A stretch of 6,028 nucleotides of DNA, from contig JAEZAV010000024.1 of the NCBI GenBank assembly GCA_023430285.1, positions 1 to 6,028 of the forward strand, in the 5' to 3' direction. Positions 1 through 5,755 of the stretch are shown here, in pieces (position 1 is the stretch's first letter; each line of letters opens with the position of its first letter). A model generated the notes under the pieces. The model was not told the origin of the DNA and did no database searches. It saw only the letters and a program-made list of their open reading frames with translations. This DNA is from Methanobacteriota archaeon. Its GTDB lineage: Archaea; Methanobacteriota; Methanobacteria; Methanobacteriales; Methanobacteriaceae. A program made the translations under genes and the position numbers.

Positions 1-41
1 CTCCAAAAAGCAATATATCCACAATTTTTTAAATTCAAAAC

Positions 42-83
42 AACATGGTTGGGACTATTATTTACAGACAAACCCACCATGTT
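42..83. repeat. Imperfect inverted repeat (stem-loop), bulged 11-bp stem
   Basis: The left arm AACATGGTTGGG (42-53) pairs with the right arm CCCACCATGTT (73-83) through AACATGGT and GGG, with one extra T bulged in the left arm. The loop is 19 bases and AT-rich. No strong T tract directly abuts either arm, so it is not an obvious terminator. It could be a 3'-UTR structure of a neighbouring transcript or a protein-binding dyad; the sequence does not decide between these. Confidence 0.45.
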
Positions 84-307
84 CTATACATGCCCAATCA
101 TTATATTATTATTTGTTTTTAGTTAATATATAATTTTAGTATGTTATCAACGACCAATTAACAACCTAAGTAGATATTTTCATAATTTTAACTTGGAAAT
201 TGATGTAAATCCTAACCAATTGTTGGGCCGCCATCAATAAAATTTTAATTCTAATAAACCAGGAAAAATGTAGCGTTGTACATTAACTACATCCACAATT
301 TCATCAC

Positions 308-317
308 AAAAAAAAAA
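308..317 (-). terminator. Oligo-T archaeal terminator after the phospholipase-like gene
   Basis: Ten consecutive A on the plus strand read as T10 on the coding strand, starting 17 bases beyond the TAA stop at 337-335. Archaeal RNA polymerase terminates on such U-rich tracts without needing a hairpin, and no hairpin precedes it here. The identification rests on tract length and position only. Confidence 0.6.
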
Positions 318-334
318 GGAAATATTAATTTAGT

Positions 335-1108
335 TTAAGGGTTGCAAACTTTACATGGTAAGTATCCTGCATTTATTGCGGCTTGCCTTGTACTGAAGTA
401 CACCTTGTGATCTGGACTGATTTGATCCACATATCTGCAGTTTTTTAGATGGAATTTTTTGGTTTTTAAATTGCCAACGTACTTACCTGTGTTGGTTATA
501 ACTGGATTGGTTGTGCTGCTGGATTTAATGCTGTTACCTATTGCCATGAAGGTTACTGATGCAGCCCTGTTTAGATCCCTTTGGGTGTAGTAGGTGCTGT
601 GTGTTTTTTGCCAGTTGGACCAGTCAGATTTTTCACTGGTGTAACCATTATACATGAGTACCTTCAAGTTGCCAGTGACTGCGGTGATATGGGGTTTAAG
701 TTTGCTTGCCTGATTTTCATAGGCCTGGTGTTGTGATGATGATTCTCCACTCACACAGTGGGGTGCTGAAAATGTGTCGGATATGTAGTGACTTGCAATA
801 CCGAAGGATTTGCTTGCATCATAATATTTCTTCTGTTTGTAGAAACTCGCACCCTGGTTTAAGTAGTACAGTGCCTTGCTGTAGCTGTTTGGATAGCTAT
901 GATCCCGATAATCATGAAATTTTTCATCAGGATCGTTTGAACCATCTCTCATTGCACTTAAACTAAGTTTTGAATGGATTGAAGTTGGTAATGAGTAATA
1001 TGTAGAATCAATAATGCTGCTATGGGTACTCCATGTCCATGCATCAGATACAGGTGCAAAAATTAGACAAACTGCTAAAAATATCATCGATAGTTTATAA
1101 TAATTCAT
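335..1108 (-). CDS. Secreted zinc-dependent phospholipase C-like / P1 nuclease-superfamily hydrolase with C-terminal Ada-like metal-binding module
   Basis: A 257-residue exported protein. Residues 1-23 form a signal peptide (Lys5, hydrophobic 7-19, Ser-Asp-Ala cleavage motif), so the mature chain would begin at Trp24. This matters because in Bacillus cereus phospholipase C, clostridial alpha-toxin and P1 nuclease the N-terminal Trp is itself a zinc ligand. The other ligands can be aligned: His29, Asp61 and His70 (GS-x2-PD ... DH, as in alpha-toxin), His107-x3-Asp111-x5-His117, and His127-x3-Glu131. That gives a complete three-metal site, so the enzyme is probably active as a phosphodiesterase on phospholipid head groups or related phosphodiesters; the substrate is unproven. 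A Ser/Thr-rich linker (about 195-205) leads to residues 206-257, a small domain with His220, Cys224, Cys252 and Cys255 (FH-x3-C ... PC-x2-C) resembling the Ada zinc-binding fold. The ATG at 1108 is preferred because it keeps the charged start of the signal peptide and has GGAGG 11 bases upstream. It appears monocistronic, with its own TATA-like element and T10 terminator. A nuclease activity is the main alternative. Confidence 0.82.
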   Translation of the reverse strand: MNYYKLSMIFLAVCLIFAPVSDAWTWSTHSSIIDSTYYSLPTSIHSKLSLSAMRDGSNDPDEKFHDYRDHSYPNSYSKALYYLNQGASFYKQKKYYDASKSFGIASHYISDTFSAPHCVSGESSSQHQAYENQASKLKPHITAVTGNLKVLMYNGYTSEKSDWSNWQKTHSTYYTQRDLNRAASVTFMAIGNSIKSSSTTNPVITNTGKYVGNLKTKKFHLKNCRYVDQISPDHKVYFSTRQAAINAGYLPCKVCNP

Positions 1109-1118
1109 TGTAATAATT

Positions 1119-1172
1119 CCCTCCCCTCAATATATCATTAAATAAGGTTTTAAGGCTATTTAATAGTTTTTG
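1119..1172 (-). promoter_or_regulatory. Putative TATA/BRE promoter and Shine-Dalgarno of the phospholipase-like gene
   Basis: On the minus strand, TATTAAATA (1157-1165) is preceded by the A-rich, BRE-like CAAAAAC (1166-1172). A TATA centre near 1161 predicts a start about 25-27 bases downstream, near 1135, giving a short leader. That leader contains GAGGGGAGGG (1119-1128), with the perfect anti-16S core GGAGG at 1120-1124, 11 bases from the ATG. This spacing is longer than usual. The TATA match is moderate and the transcription start is inferred. Confidence 0.4.
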
Positions 1173-1345
1173 TATGGTGGGATAAGGTGCAACTTACTAA
1201 CAGTCTGTAACATCAAGGATACTTAAAAACGAATAGTCTGGACCTTTGTAGAAAGCATTTTGAAACAGGAAACTTTTGAAAGACTTAGTCCAAAAATTTA
1301 ATATTCTAATTTAACTGGTTTTAAGACTTTAAATCATTTTTCACC

Positions 1346-1369
1346 AAAAAAATATAGAAAAAGAAAAAA
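1346..1369 (-). terminator. Clustered T tracts downstream of the adhesin-like gene
   Basis: Within 45 bases after the TAA stop the minus strand shows three T tracts (T6 at 1369-1364, T5 at 1362-1358, T7 at 1352-1346) separated by one to five bases. Multiple adjacent U tracts are the usual archaeal intrinsic termination signal. They separate this gene from the phospholipase-like gene and support independent transcription units. Confidence 0.65.
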
Positions 1370-1388
1370 TAGGGGAATTTTGAAAGTT

Positions 1389-4300
1389 TTAGATCATTGT
1401 TGGTAACCTGCTGTGTCCACCGTAGAAGATCATTATTTTACTGTACATGAGGACCAGTTTAGGGAAAGGTAGTTTTCCAAGTACTGTTACCGCGTAGTTA
1501 GGTGCTCTTCCATTGTTGTTTACGTAGTTTTTAATGTAGTTTGCTATTTTTAAGTATTGTTCTTTTGTTAAATAGCCTGATCTGTAGGTTCCTGAAGGTG
1601 ATGTTGCTGATTTAACCTTTATTACACTGATGGATTTTAAGTTGTGGTTGTTTATATTTGTTGTTGCCCTTACAGTGAGTTGTAAGAACTCTGCCATATT
1701 TAGTGTGTGTTTGCCTATGGTTATGTATGATGGTAATGTTCCATGTGACTTGTAGTATGCTTTGATCTTGTTGGAAGCGTAAATTAGCTGTGCCAGATTA
1801 ACTGAAGGTTTTTTAACAGTTATAACAGTTTTTAATAGCTGATCTCCTGCTCGAATTGTTACAAATGCTGCTCCAGTACTCTTATTTGCTGTGAAGATTG
1901 TGGTTGCAATTCCATCCTTGGTTGTTGTATTTTTAACACTTAAACTTCCATTGTATGCTCTGAAGGTTATTTTTACATCATCTGGTACTGATTTGTTGTA
2001 TTGAGTGTAGGTATTTTGATTTGCCGAGTTCATTCTTAGGTTTGCTGTTACAGTGGATGTTCCATTTGGGTTTATAATAACCGGACTTGCACCAACTGTT
2101 AATTTAAGGTATGGTGTGTAGTAGGATGTTAAATTACCAGAACCCAACACCAATTTGGATATGGTGCCATTGTTGTTGTTGGTTCCCCACCAGTTGTTTT
2201 GGAGGTTGATGTTTGATGAACTGTAGGAATTAAAGTATATGGCATCCACATACTCTACGGGTTTAGTAAAGCTGTTGAGATACAATGTTTTGTTGGATTC
2301 AATGCTTGAGAAGTTTACAATGATTTTGTTCTTTGTATCTGAGTAGATGGCGTTTCCAACCCCATGTTTAATTGTTTTACCAGAAGGTCCATTCAGTAGG
2401 TCAACACCAGCCATGTTCCTACTTATACTACTTTCGGATATGGTTAAAGTACCTTTATTATATATGGCACCACCATTTCCAGCTGAATGTTTGTATCCTG
2501 CTAATGCTGCTTTATTTTGAGTTATGGTAGTGTCGTTGATGTTTAGGTTGCCGTCTTCATCGTTGTAGATGGCTCCACCATCACCACCATCTCCCCATGG
2601 AAGATTTACCTTGTACTCATTAAATTCTAAAACAGCTCCTCCAAGACCAGCTTTGTTGTTGTTTAAAAGGCTGTTGTCCCCAATAGTTAGGGTTCCATCG
2701 TTGTAGATTGCGCCTCCATTTCCACCGACTCCAGCATTGCTTGTAAGATCTCCACTGTCTCCACCGTTACCAGCTTCGTTATGGGTGAAAATTGAGTTAT
2801 TGATTGTTAAGGTGCTGTCTTCGTCGTTGTAAATGGCTCCACCGTTACCACCGTTACCACCGCTTAGTGCGCTGAGTGGTTTTTCACCTACACTTCCACC
2901 TTTTCCACCTTTGTTACTTGTGAATGTGCAGTTTGTGATGGTTAAGATGCCAGTATTGCAGATTGCACCACCATTTCCTCCTGCTTTACCATTTATGGAG
3001 TCTGTTGCATCTCCACCTTTTCCTGTGGTGTTATTTTCAAATGTTGTGTTTGTAATAGTTGCTTTGTAGCTGGTGTAAACTGCACCACCATCTCCTCCTT
3101 TACCTCCCTTTTGGGTTAAGTAGGAGTTTGATCCACTTCCACCATTGTTTGTGTCAAAATCACAATCATTTTGGATAGTTAGGGTGCCGTCACTGTAAAC
3201 TGCACCACCATCATGATCTCCACTGGCGTCTCCTCCAGTACCTGCAACATTCCATTCGAAGTAGCTGCTGTCCAGGGTTAAGTAGGCATTTTCATAGTTG
3301 TATACTGCACCTCCATTTCCTCCCTGTTTTCCTGTGTGAGATCCTGTAGCATCTCCACCTTTACCTGCGTAGTTTTGAGTTAAACTGCAGTTTTCGATGT
3401 AAATGTGGCCTTTATTAAATATGGCCCCACCGTTACCAGCATCCCCTACGTCAGCTCCGTTACCAGCGTAGTTGTGGTTGAACTGTGTGTCAATAATGTT
3501 AACAGTACCTGCGTTGTTGTTATTGTAGATGGCTCCACCATTACCACCGTCTCCACCTTCAGATGCGTCAACATTTTTTCCACCGTTTCCTGCTTTGTTA
3601 TCATGGAAGTAGGTATCAGTATCTATGGTTAAAGTTGCGGAATTGTCGTTGTAAATAGCTCCACCGCTTCCTCCGGAAGCTCCATCATGGACATCACTTC
3701 CACTTCCACCGTTTCCTGCGCTGTTTGATTCAATATCGCATCCATGGATGGCCAAGATTCCGGCATTGTATATTGCACCACCATTACCTCCATGGGAACT
3801 TTCTCCATGATCGTCTACCTTGGGACTTCCATCTCCACCTCTGCCTGCTTGGTTATCGTGTATGTAACAGTTGTTGATGGTTAAGTTACCTTTGTTTGTG
3901 TTGTAAATTGCACCACCGTTACCTCCAGCAGTTGAATCGTCACTACCCTTTGCATCTTTCCCAGATTTAGCTTGGTTGTACCCAATTTCACAAGAGTTTA
4001 GGGTTAAGGTTCCTTCGTTGTATATTGCTCCCCCATTACTGTTTCCTTTACCGTTTTCAATAAAGAGGTTCTGTATTGTAACTATTGAACCTGGCAGAAT
4101 GTGGAAAATTGTGTTGGCGTTATTTCCGTCCACAGTGGTGTTGTCCTCTCCAGCACCGTATATGGATAAATTTTTATTGATGGAAAGGCCGCTCTCTTGG
4201 TAGGTTCCAGCTGCCATGTTGATAATTCCGTTGGTTGTTACTGTACTGATACTCTTGTTTATGGTTTTAAGAGGTCCGGTTGTTCCTCCTGTGTAGGTTG

Positions 4301-4466
4301 GACTAGATCCATCGTAACTGTCGTTACCAGTTGCTGAATTTACATAAATATTTAAAACTGAAGAGCCCGCATGATGGGCTTGTGTAGAGTTTGCTCCATA
4401 GCTTGACCCAGAACAAACTAAAACAAAAAAGCCTAAAATTAGTAGCATGTATAGCTTATTTCTCAT
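1389..4466 (-). CDS. Adhesin-like surface protein: parallel beta-helix of GGAIYN repeats, Ig-like domain and pseudomurein-binding repeats
   Basis: A 1025-residue secreted protein. Order: signal peptide 1-25 (Lys4, hydrophobic 6-18, cleavage near Tyr-Gly-Ala); beta-helix entry at 38-138 (NIYVNSATGNDS, LKTI, AAGTY); a repeat array at 145-709 with 14 clear and one degenerate GGA[IV][YFC][NTS] motif; an NNWWG motif at 757-761 common near the end of methanobacterial adhesin helices; an Ig-like, Big_1-type beta-sandwich at about 786-886; pseudomurein-binding-type repeats at about 891-932 and 970-1006; and a half repeat at 1007-1025. There is no C-terminal membrane segment, so retention is inferred to be through the last repeats gripping the pseudomurein wall. 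The likely role is surface adhesion or cell-cell contact; the ligand is unknown. Cys18 lies in the signal peptide without a lipobox, so it is not read as a lipoprotein. The ATG at 4466 is supported by AGGGGGTAAT two bases upstream. The GGA[IV]/[FIL]xxN pairing also occurs in chlamydial Pmp proteins and probably reflects shared helix geometry. Confidence 0.9.
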   Translation of the reverse strand: MRNKLYMLLILGFFVLVCSGSSYGANSTQAHHAGSSVLNIYVNSATGNDSYDGSSPTYTGGTTGPLKTINKSISTVTTNGIINMAAGTYQESGLSINKNLSIYGAGEDNTTVDGNNANTIFHILPGSIVTIQNLFIENGKGNSNGGAIYNEGTLTLNSCEIGYNQAKSGKDAKGSDDSTAGGNGGAIYNTNKGNLTINNCYIHDNQAGRGGDGSPKVDDHGESSHGGNGGAIYNAGILAIHGCDIESNSAGNGGSGSDVHDGASGGSGGAIYNDNSATLTIDTDTYFHDNKAGNGGKNVDASEGGDGGNGGAIYNNNNAGTVNIIDTQFNHNYAGNGADVGDAGNGGAIFNKGHIYIENCSLTQNYAGKGGDATGSHTGKQGGNGGAVYNYENAYLTLDSSYFEWNVAGTGGDASGDHDGGAVYSDGTLTIQNDCDFDTNNGGSGSNSYLTQKGGKGGDGGAVYTSYKATITNTTFENNTTGKGGDATDSINGKAGGNGGAICNTGILTITNCTFTSNKGGKGGSVGEKPLSALSGGNGGNGGAIYNDEDSTLTINNSIFTHNEAGNGGDSGDLTSNAGVGGNGGAIYNDGTLTIGDNSLLNNNKAGLGGAVLEFNEYKVNLPWGDGGDGGAIYNDEDGNLNINDTTITQNKAALAGYKHSAGNGGAIYNKGTLTISESSISRNMAGVDLLNGPSGKTIKHGVGNAIYSDTKNKIIVNFSSIESNKTLYLNSFTKPVEYVDAIYFNSYSSSNINLQNNWWGTNNNNGTISKLVLGSGNLTSYYTPYLKLTVGASPVIINPNGTSTVTANLRMNSANQNTYTQYNKSVPDDVKITFRAYNGSLSVKNTTTKDGIATTIFTANKSTGAAFVTIRAGDQLLKTVITVKKPSVNLAQLIYASNKIKAYYKSHGTLPSYITIGKHTLNMAEFLQLTVRATTNINNHNLKSISVIKVKSATSPSGTYRSGYLTKEQYLKIANYIKNYVNNNGRAPNYAVTVLGKLPFPKLVLMYSKIMIFYGGHSRLPTMI
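2340..4034 (-). repeat. Tandem protein repeat array, about 120 bp period, within the adhesin-like gene
   Basis: Fifteen coding repeats run from residue 145 to residue 709. Each has GGA[IV]YN, then a short strand (often xLTI), then C/S/T-x-[FIL]-x-x-N, then a Gly/Asp-rich loop (often AGxGGD ... GGNG). Motif starts at residues 145, 184, 229, 268, 310, 346, 385, 420, 460, 499, 542, 584, 630, 665 and 704 (degenerate, GNAIYS) are 35-46 residues apart, mean about 40. The DNA copies are diverged rather than identical, so the array looks old and selected at the protein level rather than freshly amplified. Each repeat probably forms about two beta-helix coils, with the Gly-rich part as a loop. Confidence 0.85.
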
Positions 4467-4468
4467 TT

Positions 4469-4530
4469 ATTACCCCCTTATGTAATTACTTACTAACCTA
4501 CATTGATATATGAAAGATATATATTTTTTG
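4469..4530 (-). promoter_or_regulatory. Putative TATA/BRE promoter and Shine-Dalgarno of the adhesin-like gene
   Basis: Reading the minus strand, CAAAAAATATATATC (4530-4516) gives an A-rich BRE followed by a good TATA box (4517-4525). The predicted start is about 25-27 bases downstream, near 4494, leaving a leader of about 27 bases. The leader contains AGGGGGTAAT (4469-4478), matching the ideal AGGAGGTGAT at 8 of 10 positions with one mismatch tolerated as a G-U wobble, and the AGGGGG core sits 6 bases from the ATG. TATA-to-ATG distance (about 55) is close to that of the phospholipase-like gene (about 53). Confidence 0.55.
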
Positions 4531-4840
4531 AAATAATTCTGACAGTTTGTGACTTTATCACCAAAATAATGAACAAATACGATAAAAAAAATAGAATGTT
4601 TGGTGCTAAGAACATATTTTCAAATACATAGAAACAAATGTTTATTTCTGCCAATCTAAGGTCATTTAGATCTTCAATAGTTTGCATGGAACTTTTAAAT
4701 GACTTTATAAATCCTTCCCAAAATCAGATACATCACAACTAACTGAACCATTTAGACTATCAAATTCTCGCTAAAATTAATTTAACATTATTGTTCATTA
4801 AAAAATAAACATAAATAGGATATTTATAAGAACAAAAGAC

Positions 4841-4902
4841 GAGGATGTTCCCATTTAGTCTTACATCCCAAAAACTAAAGAATTATAATTAGGAACATCC
4901 TC
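4841..4902. repeat. Perfect 11-bp inverted repeat with nested inner stem (two-tier hairpin)
   Basis: GAGGATGTTCC (4841-4851) and GGAACATCCTC (4892-4902) are exact reverse complements with a 40-base spacer. Inside, TTTAGT (4854-4859) pairs with ACTAAA (4874-4879), giving a 6-bp inner stem, a 14-base loop and an asymmetric internal loop (2 bases left, 12 right). On the plus strand the outer stem is followed at once by ACA and then T6 (4914-4919). On the minus strand it is followed by U-rich TCTTTTGTTCTT. It may be a small RNA, a 3'-end structure of read-through ABC transcript, or a repeated genomic element; the window alone does not distinguish these. Confidence 0.6.
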
Positions 4903-4983
4903 ACACCTAACTCTTTTTTAATAATTAATACGAAGTTTAAAATATCCCCAATCATTCCAGTGAACATAAAAACTGAAGTTGGT

Positions 4984-4991
4984 AAAAAAAA
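4984..4991 (-). terminator. T8 tract immediately after the ABC ATPase stop codon
   Basis: Eight consecutive A on the plus strand directly abut the stop codon of the ATPase gene, giving T8 in the coding direction with no hairpin before it. This is a plausible archaeal U-tract terminator for the transporter operon. The inverted repeat 80-150 bases further on could act as a backup. Confidence 0.5.
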
Positions 4992-5744
4992 TTAGAATTT
5001 TTGGTTGGTTTCAAGAAGCCCAGTTATTTTGCGTTTAATATCTAGATATTCTTCAGATGTTCTGTCACGCATCCTCTCTTGATCTATGTTAAATGTTTCA
5101 ATTATTCTTCCTGGACGTTCACTAAACACCAGTATACGGTCAGCCAGGAAAACTGCTTCATCAACGTTGTGGGTCACAAAGATTATGGTTTTAGTTTCCT
5201 GTTCCCAAATTTGGATGATTTCCTTCTGTAGTTTGTGTCTTGAGAGCACATCTAAAGCAGCGAATGGTTCGTCCATGAGAAGTGAGTCGGGTTCGTTTAC
5301 AAGGGCACGTGCAATTGCAACCCTCTGTTTCATACCTCCAGATAGTTGGTTAGGGTAGCTCTCGATGAAAGCTGATAAACCAACCATTTCGATGTAGTTT
5401 TTAGCCTTTTCGTACCTCTCTTCTTCATTTATTCCCTTGACCTCGAGTCCGAATGCCACGTTGTCAAGCACTGTTCTCCATGGGAATAATGAGTACTGTT
5501 GAAATACAAAGCCCCTTTCTGGGCTTGGAGTTAATACAGGCACATCATTTTCTGTTATGGTTCCTGAACTTGGAAAATCCAGTCCAGCTATCATTCTAAG
5601 TAGGGTTGTTTTACCACAACCAGATGGTCCAAGAAGAACTAGAAATTCTCCATCTTCTATGGTGAGATCTATGTCTTTTAGAATTTCCATTTCCATTGTG
5701 TTGTTTTGAAAGTTTTTATTGACCTTTTTAATTTTAAAAACCAT
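4992..5744 (-). CDS. ABC importer ATP-binding protein, nitrate/sulfonate/taurine type (NrtD/SsuB/TauB family)
   Basis: A 250-residue nucleotide-binding subunit that would power uptake of a small organic or inorganic anion on the cytoplasmic face of the membrane. Numbering from the ATG at 5744: Walker A GPSGCGKTT at 39-47, Q-loop in FVFQQYSLFPW (79-89), ABC signature LSGGMKQR at 134-141, Walker B SLLMDEP with Asp158-Glu159, and switch His192 in VTHNVDEA. All ATP-binding and hydrolysis residues are intact. The LFPWRTVLDNVAFGLE segment and the length are typical of the NrtD/SsuB/TauB group (COG1116). The family is clear, but the substrate is not, because the binding-protein gene is outside the window. 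The start is taken as the ATG at 5744 because GGTGA (5751-5755) lies 6 bases upstream. An in-frame GTG at 5750 would add two residues but touches the Shine-Dalgarno sequence directly. It follows the permease stop by 6 bases, implying an operon with translational coupling. Confidence 0.92.
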   Translation of the reverse strand: MVFKIKKVNKNFQNNTMEMEILKDIDLTIEDGEFLVLLGPSGCGKTTLLRMIAGLDFPSSGTITENDVPVLTPSPERGFVFQQYSLFPWRTVLDNVAFGLEVKGINEEERYEKAKNYIEMVGLSAFIESYPNQLSGGMKQRVAIARALVNEPDSLLMDEPFAALDVLSRHKLQKEIIQIWEQETKTIIFVTHNVDEAVFLADRILVFSERPGRIIETFNIDQERMRDRTSEEYLDIKRKITGLLETNQKF

Positions 5745-5750
5745 GGACAC

Positions 5751-5755
5751 TCACC
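5751..5755 (-). promoter_or_regulatory. Shine-Dalgarno GGTGA overlapping the permease stop codon
   Basis: The last permease codons TGG TGA contain GGTGA, complementary to the 16S tail UCACC. It sits 6 bases before the ATG at 5744 but directly against the GTG at 5750, which is why the ATG is preferred as the ATPase start. A ribosome finishing the permease would sit on this site, so the two genes are probably translationally coupled and made in balanced amounts. Confidence 0.6.

Larger units (their letters stand above)
1..334. other. Intergenic region at the left edge, no supportable gene
   Basis: AT-rich DNA downstream of the phospholipase-like gene. No reading frame with a credible ribosome binding site was found; the best plus-strand candidate (ATG at 45) gives only about 25 codons. 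It holds three structures. The first is an imperfect hairpin at 42-83 with AACATGG/CCATGTT arms. The second is a weaker hairpin at 268-292 with ATGTAG/CTACAT arms around a TGTACA palindrome. The third is an A10 run at 308-317, which reads as T10 on the minus strand. A T6 run at 25-30 could be the 3' end of a plus-strand gene lying to the left, but nothing in the window tests this. Confidence 0.6.
4467..4991. other. 525-base intergenic region between the adhesin-like gene and the ABC transporter genes
   Basis: Very AT-rich. The left end holds the adhesin promoter and leader. A second TATA-like element, ATTTATAAAG on the minus strand (4703-4712), could give a long leader of about 210 bases, but the box at 4517-4525 is better placed. 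The right half holds the inverted repeat at 4841-4902 and, next to the ABC stop codon, a T8 minus-strand terminator. Plus-strand TATA-like sequences lie at 4811-4817 and 4821-4829 just before the inverted repeat, and T6 at 4914-4919 lies after it, so a small plus-strand RNA is possible. No protein-coding gene is supported. Confidence 0.6.

Noticed and set aside
944..946. Asp55 of the phospholipase-like protein as the zinc ligand paired with His70
   Set aside because: The spacing would match P1 nuclease, but the surrounding GS-x2-PD ... DH pattern aligns Asp61 with the alpha-toxin ligand, so Asp61 is the better choice.
706..966. Plus-strand reading frame of 86 codons opposite the phospholipase-like gene
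   Set aside because: It lies wholly antisense to a gene with clear catalytic motifs, has no recognisable domain and no convincing ribosome binding site.
2340..4034. CRISPR-like array from the regular spacing of about 120 bp
   Set aside because: The repeats are diverged at DNA level, in frame, and explained by a protein repeat. There are no short identical direct repeats with unique spacers.
2833..4203. Several plus-strand frames of 75-78 codons (2833-3069, 3405-3632, 3976-4203), one Pro-rich
   Set aside because: They are the antisense of Gly-rich repeat codons (Gly GGN reads as Pro/Thr-type codons on the other strand). Their sequence follows from the repeats and shows no independent domain.
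4392..4466. Lipoprotein reading of the adhesin signal peptide because of Cys18
   Set aside because: The residue before Cys18 is Val, not Gly/Ala/Ser, so there is no lipobox. A normal cleavage site near Tyr-Gly-Ala fits better.
4493..4687. 64-codon minus-strand frame with a hydrophobic stretch upstream of the adhesin-like gene
   Set aside because: No Shine-Dalgarno precedes its ATG, it covers the adhesin TATA box, and its composition is what AT-rich DNA gives by chance. The only TATA-like box nearby would start transcription at or after its ATG.
4841..4902. Terminal inverted repeats of an insertion sequence or MITE
   Set aside because: The spacer is only 40 bases, there is no transposase and no flanking target-site duplication is visible. 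It is better described as a hairpin.
5086..5358. Plus-strand frame of 90 codons opposite the ABC ATPase
   Set aside because: Antisense shadow of a well-conserved ATPase, with no recognisable features.
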